Notes: generated by a model from the sequence alone, not told the origin. Shown: positions 36,400 to 61,705, counted from the first letter of the stretch. The stretch: DNA of 64,000 nucleotides from Manis javanica (GCF_040802235.1 NC_133156.1:25129343-25193342); one strand, 5' to 3'. A program made the numbers and translations.

Positions 36400-36804
36400 A
36401 GGGAGATGTCTAGGCTGGCATGTGCATACAGTGAGACAATGAATTTGACCAGATCTATACTGTTGGAACTCAACCAGGAGTTGGGAGGGTTGCAAGTTGT
36501 AGCACTCCAAAATCTTATTACTATAGACTATCTACGGTTAAAAGAACATATGGGATGTGAACAGATCCCAGAAATGGGCTGCTTTAATTTGTCTGATTTC
36601 TCTCAGACTGTTCAAGTACAGTTGGACAATATCCATCATATCATAGACAAATTTTTACAAATGCCTAGGGTACCTAAATGGTTTTCTTGGCTTCACTGGA
36701 GATGGATGGCAATTATATATTTGCTTTGTTTATGTCACCATATTCCTATTGTGTTAATATGTGAGCACAAATTAGTTGGTAGTTTAAAACCTATGCATGC
36801 TTAA
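36400..36804 (+). pseudogene. Retroviral env TM-like remnant in copy B
   Basis: An open stretch of about 135 codons covers the same Cys-loop (CEQIPEMGC), an Asn/Gln/His-rich heptad region, the WFSWLHWRW motif, a hydrophobic segment and a short Lys-containing tail. It is only the C-terminal part of an envelope protein, without surface subunit, leader or cleavage site. The open frame probably reflects recent insertion more than selection. Confidence 0.55.
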
Positions 36805-37437
36805 GGTACTCTACAAGAAGATATGTCAAAGAAATAATCAATCCTCCCATGTTTTCTTCCATATGCTACCTCTATAGCTTTTCTTCTTCCTTCCTAATTA
36901 CAACCCTTAAATAGAATTCGTGCCTCATATCGAATTTACCAATCATCATAATTCCTCCAGGTGGTAAAGATACCTCGAGACAAGTGCTGGGCATAGAAGC
37001 CACAGGGCATAAATCTGCAAAGAAGTAAAAAGCTAACCTTTTCAAACAATATGGCTTCTCTCTCACTTATCAACTTTACATTTCCCTGTATGGCCCTGGA
37101 AGATGACTGGTTAGCCAGAGACAGGTAAGATTCCTCAAGGGAGGAACAACCTAAGACAGGCACAGTCGCAGGGGGGCCATCAGGTGAGAAATTGGGGATC
37201 AACAGAGGTGAGGCTCAGAACCTCACCCCCCCTATTTTGAGAGAAATCTTCTGCATCCGTGGATGTTTTGCTGCCCTTGTCTAGCTTGGATTAATACTTA
37301 GTCCATAGGCACACACCTGATCATCTACATTTGGCCTCTTACAGCACTAAACTATGTTTTCTACCTTTATCTTGCATCTACCCACCACTTCAGCATTTTA
37401 TTAAAAATAAAAATAATAATAATAATAAAGGGAGAAA

Positions 37438-37764
37438 TGTGGCATCAACATATAAATCAAGTATAAAAATCAAATGAATATTCATATTTGACCTGATTGT
37501 TTATAGTTCATAATGAGTGATCAAAACCGAAAGTTTCTGTGATGAATGCCCTTGTACTTACTGTTCACCATGTAAGAATTTATTCACTATGTAAGAATTC
37601 GTTCACCATGTAAGAACGTGTTTGTTATGCTTCAGAAGATTGGAGACTGAAGAGAATTAGGCTTGAGATGGATTAATGATTCTACATTGAGCATTGACCC
37701 CCCTATACTGAATTTTATTGTTGTTAACAACCATTTGATCAATAAATATGAGAGATGCCCTCTC
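37438..37764 (+). repeat. LTR (U3-R) of copy B
   Basis: Starts TGTGGCATCAAC after gggagaaa, contains AATAAA at about 37,741, and ends gccctctc before poly(A). Same end points as in copy A. Confidence 0.72.
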
Positions 37765-37775
37765 AAAAAAAAAAA

Positions 37776-38116
37776 TAACACTTGGCAGAACATAGCTCTT
37801 GTGCTCAGTGTTCACTGACACTAGGTTCAGGATTCTGTACAGAGGGATTCGTCCTCACCCCTCAGGCACCTTTGAGCCCAAGAGAACATTTTGAGGACCT
37901 GGAATCAGAGACTGTGGTATCTGTGCTCACGCCCACATCAAATAGTGCCTACAATTTCAGCAAGTCTATGAATTTCCCAGAGTCTGCCCCTCAGTTCCAA
38001 TGAAGAAAGTCTGTTCTCTGTATTAAACTTCTGATCATGTGTATCAGCTTGAGCCAGAAATGTCACTATCTTTTGTGTATCCTATGAATAAAATGTCACA
38101 TGCACAAAAAAAAAAA
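37776..38116 (+). pseudogene. Unidentified retrocopy 3' end with AATAAA and poly(A)
   Basis: About 330 bp end in an AATAAA signal (38,088-38,093) followed about 12 bp later by a run of A (38,106-38,116), the signature of a processed mRNA copy. The first 230 bp are open on the plus strand up to TGA at 38,001, with residues such as REHFEDLESETVVSVLTP and YNFSKSMNFPESAPQFQ. The frame is open at its 5' edge, which abuts the poly(A) of retroposon copy B. I do not recognise the parent gene. It may be the C-terminus of a spliced gene truncated during insertion. Confidence 0.5.
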
Positions 38117-39919
<1,803 letters not shown>

Positions 39920-40259
39920 TCACACGTCAGCTGGTTTTTCATGCCAGAATCGTCCTGCACTCACCCCTTCACATATTCAATTAGTCCTAGCTTAGAAGTA
40001 AGTTCTTTCATTATGAACTCTCAAACTCTGATCCACTTTGGTGCCAAACATATTGTTAACATGACATGAAGAGGAATAAAACACTCTTTTCACCTAAAGT
40101 GTATTAAATCATCGGTAAAGTGATCACACACTTTTCTTAGGCATGGCAGGTAATATTATGCTTTTGAAGAGGTGACTTTGGCAAATTCTACAAATAATCT
40201 ATGTTTCGAAAAATCTGTAAGAAAGAGACCAATATTCAAACAACTTAAGAAGAGGTATA

Positions 40260-40271
40260 ACCCCCCCCCCC
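40260..40271. repeat. C-homopolymer
   Basis: A run of about twelve C within an FRY-pseudogene intron. Prone to length error in sequencing. Confidence 0.85.
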
Positions 40272-43200
40272 ACGGGTTTAGTACTGTTTCAGAAGGAGGC
40301 AAAGGTGGAGCTATGCTTGAAGCACATTTCACGTCTTCTGGGCATTAAGTAGAAGAGCATTAGGTTAACATTCCAGCCTGTTTCTACTGCAGCAGTTTTC
40401 AGATAAAATGCAGAGTTAAAGACGATCAGAGAGCAGCTGGGCTGAGTCTGACGGATCATGCATGATGCAGAGGCCAGAGCAGCACAGCTTCACTTTTACA
40501 TCTGGTTCACCTTTAGGTGCTTGGCCCGTTATAGGAAACAGTTACTTTCCTGGGCCTGAAATGATGGACTTGGTACCAAGCATTCTGGCTGACTTGTCCA
40601 TTTTCATTTACCAAGAACTGGGCTCAGGGAGCATGTGTTAAAGAAAGCTTTTGTTTGTATCTCAGACTTTCTTTACAGACCATCTGATATGAAACAAATT
40701 TATTTAACCAACACAGAATTTTTTCCTAGAAAGTAATTTGGGTTTTAGTTTTCTCTCTGCAAAGAAAGAAATACAAGAAGAGAAATATTACCCAGCCCAC
40801 AGGTTTTAACCTAAGCAAATAGGTAATCTGAAAAAATCTAGCACAGAATTCTTTCACTTAGTAGGCATTTGAAACACTATCTCATGTTTCACTGAATTAA
40901 CTTTTTTCGATGAGAGCTCAGTGAGTATACTGACATGAGAGAGGCAAGCCACTGTTAAAAGTAGTGACATTAAATTTATTACTTTCCCTTTGGTTTCAGG
41001 GTCTGTCTCTTCTGGATTCTACTGAAACAAAGCTTGTCATTCTCCCAGATCTCTCATATAATAGATGCTCAGCATGTCCAAAGTTCATTTTGGCTATACA
41101 TGGTAGAGGGCAACAGAGAAGAATCTAAACACATTCTGGATATGATTGAGAAATGGTTATCATTCATCCCCATTTATGATGTTTATGATTGTTCTTAGAA
41201 CTGTTTCATTTTAAAGAGAAAGACTCAGAATACGATTTTCATATTCTGTAGCTCTATTTGCTGTGACAAGTTGCCACCAAATAATTCTTGTTCCTGGTGG
41301 AAAAGGCTAACTATTGAGACTTTAAAATAGCTATTTCAGTGAAAAAATAAAGAAACATGGAAAAGGTGAGCATTCTACAAGGAAAAGAAAATGCAATGTA
41401 TGAAGAAATTAAAAAGATAAAGTGAGAATATGCAGAGAAAAAAATGTGTGAAAATTACTGGAGAAATATACAAATGTAAATATAAAGCATCAAATTCACA
41501 AAACCAGTTCTCTTGCACCAAATCACTGGGTGGGGTGGATGAACTACCTTAGGCAACAATTCGGGAAGCCTCCCACACTGAACCTGAGACAGAACCAGGA
41601 GCGTGCAGAGAAACACAGATGATTAGGGTCAGAGAATGCTGCACCAGTCATAGAGTTGCTGTTACTGTTGATAGGATGGCACCTCTGGTGAAGACCTGAC
41701 CTGATCAGGCGTGAGGACTGTAGTCAGGGAAACCTATTCTTATAGCAACAACATCTGGATATCTGGCTAGAAGGTGCAGCAGATCCATTAGAGCCCAAGG
41801 TGCTGAAACTGTTTCCCCAGTGGTGGCTGAGGAGCAGAGATGGAACAGTGCCAGAGTCTAGCTTAAGTTAAAGTCCGTGGTGATTGAAACTCAACCAGGC
41901 CTTCTCAGCATGGCACAGGAATATCTGTTAGGAGAGCCACCCTCCATCGTCCCCACACCCAAATATGAGATTTGCATTTTAATGTTACAGACAAGGTCAA
42001 AAATCAGAACAGCATTTTACTGATTATGCCAGATTTCCTGTGTGTGAGAAAAGTTAGAAGATGGCTAATTAGGCCTCATGGGCAATTTGCATATGTCACC
42101 TTTATTAAACTTAAATAACCACTCAGGATTTATACTGAGATGAGAAAGTATTAATTATTGAACACTCCAGAAGTGTTGGAAATAATATCCTTTAAATAAC
42201 TTCTTTCATATCAGAGCTTTGTCACATAAGAATTATTTTGGAAGGAAATTAGGTGTATTGAGGTAAAAATATGTTTCCCCACTGTACCTACTTAAAGTAA
42301 ATCTGATATGACATAGATACAGAATGTTCATAGGTCAATCTGCCCTGGATGGTGCTGGTGTGTGCCTGTTGTCTGGATTAATTATTATAAATTATTATTA
42401 GCACTTTTTTTCCACTTGCAAAAGCATCCTTATTTGGATGAAATGTTACATAGTCACCATTAGAAAGATAGGTCCTAATTCCTGGAAAATAGAAAGATTC
42501 ACTGGAAGTGTCTGTGGTATATTGTTAGATACTGCTTGTTCACTTCACCTTTAATAAAATAATTTAACAATGAAACCAATCCAGTTGTACAACTGCCTAA
42601 TCAATATTACAGGATTTCCATGGATCATATTTTAAAACTCACTTTCTCTCAGATGTAATCATGCAACTTCCAGAACTAGGCATATAAAGATTTTAAACCT
42701 CTCTTGTATTTTATACTTTAGGAAATATTTCCATAGTAGAGCAACCATAGAAAATACTTCGTAAACCACACACATATCAGTGTAAATGTGCGCACAAATA
42801 GGCATACATATGTTAGAAGGGAGGAAAAAAGCAATTATGTTGTTACAGATCTGCAATGATGCAAAATGTCTACTAGCATATCTGAATTAAAAACAGTATC
42901 ATCTTACCTGAAATTCCTGGGTAGCAGATGAATGGACAGAAAAACAAATAAAGAGGTCTATTTACAATGTTATATTAAAGATACTCAAGTGCATTTGTCT
43001 TAGTTTTAACACAACAGCCACTAACAGTGTTAACAATATATACTTCAGTAGGTGCAACTTAAAAAAAAGGCAGATACACAAACCCTAAAGAGAAAAGTTG
43101 GGATCAAACACCAGGAATTCTAAACCTCTCAGTGGAAGATGATGCAGCTCGGGTAACAAATCATCAATACAAGTTCTGAAATGGCTTTCCACCTCAGTGA

Positions 43201-43659
43201 CAACTTTGGCCTCCTCAACACTTTTTTGGGGGGAAATGTTTAAGTTTCTATTTGTGAGAAAACTGTTAATTGTCATGGGAAAACAAATAAGGGTCATCAG
43301 CCTGGAAAAAAAGAGGGCATCACCTGATCTTGCTCGCAAAGCTAAAAGCGTTTGCATCTTAACCTGTTTGCTGCTGATGTGCGATTAACAGCAAAGACCC
43401 AGCACCTTTTAAAGATTCTGAAAAGTTCAAAGGCAAACCCTTATGGGTATCTGTCAGTAAATTCTGAGACTTTTTAATGAAAAGGAATAAACCTGACAAC
43501 AAAGCTTGTCTTTTTTTTTTTTTGATAATTGTGCTTTGATCTAGAGGCCAAAAATGCCTAACTTGCTCAGCTGAAGATACACTGAAATTATACACCAGCA
43601 GCAGTACAAAAGAATAGACATTTTGGATGCCTAATGGGTGACTAATACCAGGATTGAAG

Positions 43660-43850
43660 CTTCACATAGGTTATCATACCTAACTCTTCACATCAACTCT
43701 ACAGGCAGGTATTATCATACCCATTGTAATAAATTAGGAAGCCAGGAGAAACTGCATCCATGCTTGAGATCATATAGGTAGGTAAGTGGTAGAGGTGAAA
43801 TTCAAATTTAGATCTGCCTGCCTCCAAAGCCACTCTTATAAGCATGCCAG
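43660..43850 (-). repeat. MIR SINE fossil, antisense
   Basis: Follows the reverse MIR consensus as I know it: aactctacaggcaggtattatcat, then aggaagccaggagaa, gatcatataggtaggtaagtgg and ctgcctccaaagcc. Confidence 0.55.
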
Positions 43851-45736
43851 AATCCCTTATTATAATCTTACTGACAAAGAGTAAACCATTCTTAAATGGT
43901 TTATTTTATTTGGATAAAGTATATACTTTCACATGCTTGAATTTATTATAAAATCTTAAGATAAAACAATCATGATGATTTTTTAGTTCCTGTTGTCTAG
44001 GACAGTAGAGAGAACTCTAGAAGCAAGGTGTAGTATTCATTATTTACTGGCCCTGAAAAATATTTGTATAATATTTATTTTCAAGTGATGGACATCTCAG
44101 ATTTCTTTTCTTCCTCTATTTTGATAGAAACTAAATTTGTTAGTTGTGCTGAAATTGTGCCTGATTTCTCCACTTTATATTATTCCTGCCAGGTCACTTC
44201 ACATAACACATTTTTCTTTGGCTGAGACTGGAAAATGATGTCTCTTTCTTCATCATTTTCCCCCTGCTCAGTTTAACTTCTCGAGAGAAGAGAGAACCCA
44301 AGCTTGAATTCCAGCCTAAGAGTGAAGATTAGGTCAGTTGCCTGGATCAGGTATATCATCTTTTAACTTTCTGTGGCTCAGAGACATTTTAAAAGTATTA
44401 AAAATACCTGCATTTTGCTTTAGGGCTCTTTAAACAATCCTCATTGCATTTAGTGATAAGTGTCTTCATCACTGATGATGATTTAATAGCTAGAAAACTC
44501 TGCAGTGCTGTCACTTGTTCTAGAACAATGCAGGGTGAAAAGCTGACACTGATCTTAGAGATGCCTGCCATGGGTGCGTCTGTCCTCTGTAGGGAATGCG
44601 TCTGCTGAGCTCGCTTTCCAGGGAAAGAACCAGTAAAGAAAACATCCTTCATTCTGAGGGCCTGATTCTCCTTTGCTGGCACAGGCCCCCGGGGTCATCA
44701 GTGGGCAAGGGAGAGACAAAAGCAGACGTCTCCTTGGCTTCACCTCAACATAAGCAGATGGGGCAGCAAGCCTGTCCTTTTAGGGAAGGTAAGGAGCTCC
44801 CTGGAGCATCATTTCCCACAAGTTTACAATGATGCTGGAAGGTGCCTACCTGCCAGACGATATGATAAACTTTGTACTGGGACCTCCAATTTAACTGTAA
44901 GATGATCAGAACTAGCCTTTCTGCATCTGGGAAATACATTGTGCTTAGTTAGATGTGAGCTGAGTATGCTGAGCAACACCATGAGCCATCTCGATACAAG
45001 GCATTTTTACACAGGCTGGTTCACTTCAGTGACCTTAGTTGTCATCTAGGAAGCAGAAGACTACCTCTCAGCCAGAATGTGCCCCTGAGCTCCTGAAATG
45101 AGACAGGATGATGTTCCTCCTTCCACTACCAGTTGTCAACTGCATGATTCATAACCAAAGCATCTTATGACCGTAATCATCATTCAAATAAACGCAAAGG
45201 CATTTGCCCATTGAGACTTGAATTCAGCGGTTCCAGGTGTTGGGAGCGCGAGCTCCCGACCTAAAACAGAGAGCTGTCTTTTGCCTTCTATCTTATTTCA
45301 GGTTCTAATGATTCCAGTAAGAACAGCACAGAGCTACTGGAGCCTGAGGCCTCCCCTCTCCTGTTGGAGCAGGCCATCTTTGAAGTGATCAAATTAGAGC
45401 GGTTTCACCTTTAAAGTAATTAAATGCTTAGCATGTTTTATCCAGGTAGCCGTGAACAGACTCAGAACTTGAAGGTTTTTGTGATTTTTTTTATAAAAGT
45501 TCGCCTCTGGACTACACACACGCAGACTTTGTGCGGTCACTGAAAGGCAGATCTTTGCCATTTAGAAATAACTTGGCAGCTTCTGCCGCGGCTCAGACAG
45601 GAAGGGTGTGGTGACTTTTGCCAAAGTTGAGCCGCTGTGCTTTGAATAAGTTGATTCAAAATAAAGTCTACAGCTTTCCAATTAAAGACTGTTATAAAAA
45701 CTCACTATTTAGCAGGAAAAAGAAAGTGTTCTGTTA

Positions 45737-50860
<5,124 letters not shown>

Positions 50861-51744
50861 TTATTTGATTAAAAATCAGACTACAGAAGTTCAGTGTTGT
50901 AAGTAGGCTAATTTTCCTGATGTTCTAAATCATTTTGCACCTTCTGCATTTTCCCACCCTCTTTAGCACCTGAATACAGCTCAGTTGCTTATTCCTAAAC
51001 ATATTTTAGAAACCACTGGTAAAGACTAGAAGCAAAACATTCAGAAAAGCAGAGTCAGTTTTCAGATTTGTAAGCTTGATGGGATTTTTGATAGTTATAA
51101 CAAGAGACTAAAATTCCTTCCCCTCTTCCCAGACTTCACTCAGCAATCTTTATATACTCTCAATTATTTGAAAATTTAAATTATTTATGTCTTTTCAATT
51201 ATTTAAATGAATGAGGCCAGAGTGAGGTACTTGGGTTGCACACCTTAGAAGTTTCACTCCTTGAGAGTTTATTTCACATGCTGGCGTGTGGTGGCCAGAT
51301 AGGATGTTCCTCCCAAACAGGTCACCTCTGCAGGAACCTGTTCACGGGCCTATACTTGCACATGGCAGAAACCAGCTGGTAATTTTCTACCTGGCTCTGT
51401 GAGGCCCATCAGTCCTGAAGAGCTGGGTCCCTGAGGTGTGCAGCTGACTGGATGTGCATTTTCTGTTCCTCTTTTGAACAGAATAAACTTAAGTCAGAGT
51501 AAAAGTAGCTTTCCCCCACTGGTAGCAATGCAAAAAAAAATGCTAAAAATGGAAAAGTATTGATCTGATACTTTAATATACATACACTAACTATAGATGC
51601 AGGTTATTGCAATGGCATCAAAATAATATCTCATCCTGAACAATGACATAGTAAGAGGTTCATGAGTCCACTGTGGGAGAAAACCCAACCCGGCTGTACC
51701 CTGCCTAACAGACCAAGTAATTCCCGTATGAGCAGACCTGGTTT

Positions 51745-51890
51745 ATTCCTTTAGTGATTTATTCAATTCAGCAATGTCAAAGAGTATTAAGTACCTAACA
51801 CGCACCAGATACCATACCAAACCTTGGTTACAAAATGGACAAATCGTAGTTTCTGCTTTGGGGGTCTTACAGATCATGGGATAGGAGACA
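51745..51890 (-). repeat. L2 LINE fossil, antisense
   Basis: Pattern of the reverse L2 3' end: gatttattcaattcagcaa, caccagataccataccaaacc, gggggtcttacagatc. Confidence 0.5.
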
Positions 51891-52249
51891 TAGGAAAGCA
51901 AAGTGTTTCTACATCTTAGACTAAAACAGTTATGTACATTCTTCCCACATGTTCATTAACGGACCAGCAGGTAAATCTGGGCACTTTCTGCCCTTTCTTA
52001 ACTTCCAGATCATAGCTTGGTTCGCTGGTCCCTCCTCCCTTGGCAAGAATTTAGATAATTTTCCTGGTTTAAAAAGCAGTGCGGTTCTGGAGAGCAGCCA
52101 TAAGGATGGATTCTGTATTCCTCTCAATCTCTGTCATTTGCTGGTCTGGCTTCAGTTCAGAGAACAAGGTTGTGGATACAAAGAGGATGTGACACAGGTC
52201 AGATAAACAATGAGTGAAGGTCATGGTTTAAAATGCTTAAGATTTTTAC

Positions 52250-52350
52250 AGATTTCTTTTTTTTTCCCAATGGAAGTATAATTGGCATATAACATTATAT
52301 TTGTTCCAGGTGTGTAACTTATTGATTTGACAATTGTATATATTATGAAA
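52250..52350. repeat. Old L1M fragment
   Basis: The series aatggaagtataattggca, tataacattatatttgttcc, aggtgtgtaacttattgat follows a common L1M 3' end motif. Confidence 0.5.
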
Positions 52351-52595
52351 GTTATCTTTCTTTGTTTAGAATATGTTTTTATAGAACTGAGGCTAGCTTC
52401 TACTGTTAGAAGTTGCCAATTGAGAGCTCAGGTGAATATGACACTCAATGGGTTCTCAAAAAACAGAACCTAATTTAAGCCTTAGAAGCCCTCATTAGAA
52501 ATAAATGGAAAATCAGTCTCCCTTTACCCAGGCAACTGGTTTTGACCTCTGCCACTAAATATTCATGCTAGAGCTTACAGAAATAGATAACATAA

Positions 52596-57833
<5,238 letters not shown>

Positions 57834-57944
57834 TCAGTTTACAGAGCGTTTTCTCACACAGCAGCACCCCAAGGCCACAAAATCTTAAAGCCAAGGCTTG
57901 TCCTCACACCTCCCTTCGCATCTGTGCTCAGGGGAGGAGACAGC

Positions 57945-58230
57945 ACAGTGGGAAAGCATCGGCTCCGTAACAGAGGAAGGCCTCATGAGTTCAAATCCTC
58001 TGCTAGCAAAGAGGAGCATTAGGTGGGGACACACAGAGGACTCGGAATCAGGACATGTGATTAGACCCCAGTTCTTCCACACAGCCGCTGCCTGAACCTC
58101 TGGGCTAGCTCTTTAATCTCTCTGTTCCTCAGTTTTCTCACGTGTAAATTGGGGCCAATAGGGACCCACACTGAGCTATTGTGTGGACTAAAAGATATAG
58201 TGAGGATGGACATAATATGCTCAGCCCAGG
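57945..58230 (+). repeat. MIR SINE fossil, sense
   Basis: Shows the MIR order: gagttcaaatcctctgc, ctgaacctctgggctagc, ctctgttcctcagttttctc, gtgtaaattggggccaat. Confidence 0.6.
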
Positions 58231-58984
58231 GCTTGTCAACCAGCAGACTTTTAATTGACGGTGGTTAGGATTATTACAGTGACTAAGCCAACATTTCACA
58301 GAGTGTCTTCCATGAACAATTAACTGTTAAAAAGTGAGAGGTGGACCTCCAGGAAGAACAAACCCAGTGCACGGTCTCCTTAGAGTCTTGACAACCGCCA
58401 ACTACATGGACGGTGTTGCTCAATGCTGCACTTTAGGAAAGAAATGCACCGAAAGGGTAAAACTGTATGTCCAGCCCTGTCATTTCAACATTCCGCTCTC
58501 TACTAGAATTTCTGCTGTGTTTCACTGCCAGCAGCATTTAATTTTATAATCTGAATAAGCTTTCTATAGAAATAAAAGCACAGCTTTACATATATGCTGC
58601 AAACTTGGAAGTAATTTCTCTACTATCTAGAGAAGGAACTGTTTTATCATTAAGGGAAGTTAGAAAGCAGGATCTGAGGCACTCCTTATCCAGTGTGGCA
58701 TGTAATCTCATTCAGAGAGCTCCTGGCTGCTAAATGATAGAACAACACAGAAGCAGGAATTACACCAAGATAATCCCCAAAATGGCCACTTTAATTGATC
58801 TGGCACTTTTCCTAAAATTACAATTGTAATGTTTTATTTTGAAGAAGAATATATTTAATGCTGTGCCAGGATTGTCAGTGTTGAGCTGTCCTGGTTCATA
58901 GAGGTCACAATTTCAAAATTCACTTAATTTCTAAACTTTATAAAAAGGATGGATGATATTGTGGGCTTTTGTGACACATATTCA

Positions 58985-59130
58985 GATCCTTATAAAATCA
59001 GGGCATTCATTTACTCCAGTATTCTGGGCATTTTCTAGGTATAAGCACTGTGCCAGGCATACCGACTAAAGATTTGATTCCTTTCCCCGAGAAGGAGGCT
59101 CTGAGACAATTGATGTTGACAGGTGACTCT
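58985..59130 (-). repeat. L2 fossil, antisense
   Basis: Contains attcatttactccagtattc, agcactgtgccaggcatac and ttcctttccccgagaagg, resembling the reverse 3' end of L2. Confidence 0.45.
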
Positions 59131-59419
59131 GGGAAGAGCAGAAAGTGACAGATGACAGAAGAGAGGCACAAGGTTTTCTGGGGGTTTGGTAGAGGAAAAG
59201 GACTTCTGGTTACAAAGACTTGGGGCACTTCTATGGCAAAAGAATTATCTAAACTCTGCTAAGAAGGATGGGAACTTTGGAGAGGAATAAACCTTCCCAA
59301 TCAGAGGGATAACCACTATTAAAACTACCTGTCTTTCAATAGTGGTGTGAAAATGAACAGACTTTCTGTAGTAATGATTGCCTTCTAATATATTGCATCA
59401 TTTGCTTATTTTTGATGCT

Positions 59420-60415
59420 TATTGCAGCTTGTCTGTCAGACATAAGGTCTGAGAGGGTAGGGATGTCTGTCCAAGATGCCCCAGGCATCTAGATCACAGC
59501 CTGGATTGTAGAGATGTTTTTGAGGGGAAAAGAGAAAAAAATGATGCCACAGACATGCAAACAAACCCCAATTCATGTCTCCAGAAACAAATTAAATAAA
59601 GTGTGAGACAATGTCAGTGGAATTCTGTATATATTTCCCACTTCTCTGGGAGGCCCTTAACCAGTTCCCTGGCTACTCACCAGGAATTAAGTCATCTGAA
59701 ATTACAGGCAATAAAAATCTCACCCTGAGATTCTTAATAGTAAGGGCAGTAAAAATAAGGACTAGGAATCTATGATAACCTCCTTAGTTTTCCATATTAT
59801 TTTTTTAAAAAGTTATTCCTCATAAATCAAACCAGCCCAAAGGTTGAAGAAAATCTAGGTCGAAAATGCTTGCAACTCATTCTGTGAGCTTCTTTTCTTG
59901 TTAAAATTGCTGACTATTAATCTCCTCTCTCCCAGCTGTCAGCCTGTCCCTTCCACTGGCTTCTCCCTCTCAGCTAATCAGCTTGCTGAAATCTCTCAAG
60001 TGCGTCCTGCTGTTTCACAGGTGGAAGCCAAAGCCATCCCACATGTCACTTCCTTAGCCTGTAATTCCTGCCTGTTTACCGACTGTAATGTCAACTACTT
60101 GTCTGCTTTGTAAATTCCTACTATTTTTTTTTCAAAACTGCAGCTCAGCTGTCTTCTCTAGGAAGTCCTTACTAGTGCTTCTGGCCCACTAACTGAACAC
60201 ACCCTCATCTTCCATCTCATACACAGCACGTGCTTTCCCAGCAGAATTTGCTGCATTGCGCCATCACCACAGGATTGCAGGTTTATCTTTATCACTAGAT
60301 TATGAGCCTTTAATGGGAGAGATTGTTTTATTCCCCTTTGTATTTGTAGGGCCTGAGCACAGTGCCTGGTAATACAGGTGGCACTCAAATCTTCCTTGTA
60401 GTGAATAAAGATAAA
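59420..60415 (+). repeat. L2 fossil(s), sense, discontinuous
   Basis: Two L2-like stretches: about 59,420-59,520 (aaggtctgagagggtaggga) and about 59,930-60,410 (gaagtccttactagtg, gattatgagcctttaatggg, gcacagtgcctggtaat). The part between them (59,521-59,930) is unassigned. Confidence 0.5.
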
Positions 60416-60424
60416 GACAATTAA

Positions 60425-60700
60425 TTCATTCAAAAGGCTTTTCTTGAGTTCCTCCACTGTTTTAGGCACACACAAGGATGTGACTAACTGTCTCAGAGAG
60501 ATGGAGAGGTTTTCACAGTAGAAGTAGATTTTAAAATCAGATCTTAAGGGAGATTGGGAGTTAGGGAGATGGGATGAAGGGCCGTTTCCAGCAGAGGGAA
60601 CAGCATGAACGGAAGCAAGGGTTTACAAAAGGTCCTGGCATGCTGATAAAGGATTAAGTGAGACCGGAATAAGGGGCTCTTGGGTGGAAAGGGGGAAAGC
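60425..60700 (-). repeat. L2 fossil, antisense
   Basis: Phrases ccagcagagggaacagcatg and caagggtttacaaaaggtcc follow the reverse L2 3' region. Confidence 0.5.
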
Positions 60701-60766
60701 AAATCTAGAGATGGAGGGGTTTTTTTTTTGTAATAGGCAAAGGAGTTCCACATGTACAGCACTGGT

Positions 60767-60900
60767 TTTGGAGGAAAAGACCTAGATTGAATATTGACTG
60801 GGCTGCATCCTAGCTAGTTGGTTTTGACAAAATCATTTAACATCTCTAAGCCTTAATTCCTCATCTGTAAAACAGGAATGCTGATTATGGTGGTAGTAGT
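60767..60900 (+). repeat. MIR fossil, sense
   Basis: Contains gttttgacaaaatcatttaa, catctctaagccttaattcc and tcatctgtaaaacaggaatg, in MIR order. Confidence 0.6.
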
Positions 60901-60934
60901 AGCAAGTCCATGCCAAGACTGGGCTACCTGCTTG

Positions 60935-61110
60935 ATTTTCATTAGCTCATTTTAATCCTCACACCCTATGAGGTAGTTATTATCACAGACAAAGAAATGT
61001 AGTTTAGAGGTTGTGTGACTTGCCCAAGGTCAAACAGCTAGTGAATGGGAGGGCCAGCGATGAGGCCAGGTTGCCCAGCTCCAGAGCGCCATTTCAAACC
61101 TCAAAGATTA
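60935..61110 (-). repeat. MIR fossil, antisense
   Basis: Contains ctcattttaatcctcacacc, ctatgaggtagttattatca, gtgacttgcccaaggtcaaa and cagctagtgaatggg, the reverse MIR order. It lies tail to tail with the sense MIR just upstream. Confidence 0.65.
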
Positions 61111-61690
61111 AATAAGTGCAATGTATCTAAAGTGCCTGCATAGATCCTGGAATATAATAACCACTCAGCAGATGAAAGCTGTTTCTACCAGCAATTATTT
61201 TTTGGAAAACTGGGCAGAGAAGTCTGAGTCGAGAAGTGCTGTACATATTTGGTTTTATGAGAGCAGGGAGAGGTGAGGGAACTGATGGGCATCTGCACTG
61301 AGGTGCTGGTGATGCAGACGGAAGAGGATGAATTAAGAGATTGGGGTCGGTCACTCAGCAAGGCGCCACGTGCACTGAGACAGGAAGTTACTTGACATAT
61401 GCAATTCTTTAAGAATGGATTTTCACAAAAATTACTCACACAGATTACTTGGAAAGATTAGCTCTAAATCACTCTCAACAACCTCTCTGGTGTGTAGCAA
61501 TACACAAGTCACAGAACACCACTGTCATCAGCATTACCCAGAGCAACTTGCAACAATTAGATGTATTAAATTAAAACCACCCGTGCTTAATTTCTTTGGG
61601 AAATTTTACAAATATAATGAATGTAGAAATGTATAATTAATCGAAGTATCCCGGCATTTGTCTTACATTTATTTGTACTTCTACTGTTTT

Positions 61691-61703
61691 AGATAAGCAC
61701 TTT
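61691..61703. repeat. Target-site duplication of U6 retrocopy, left copy
   Basis: agataagcacttt, identical to 61,812-61,824 on the other side of the U6 pseudogene. Confidence 0.88.
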
Positions 61704-61705
61704 CT

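Larger units (their letters stand above)
35935..37775 (+). mobile_element. ERV-derived poly(A) retroposon, copy B
   Basis: Tandem second copy at a period of 1,852 bp, with about one difference every 10-20 bp and a few indels, preceded by (GAAA)n and ending in poly(A) at 37,765-37,775. The same landmarks occur: leader from 35,956, env-like part, 3' non-coding part, purine tract and LTR. Copy B keeps the frame that copy A lost in the env-like part. Tandem arrangement with a shared GAAA linker suggests unequal exchange or insertion of one copy into the tail of another. Confidence 0.78.

Noticed and set aside
34104-37775. Reading the two copies as one provirus with two LTRs
   Set aside because: Each LTR-like end is followed by poly(A), the leader is repeated after the first poly(A), and no gag or pol sequence lies between.
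44398-44743. Minus-strand frames of 60-90 codons in the FRY intron
   Set aside because: No motif, no splice context consistent with neighbouring exons, and lengths within chance expectation.
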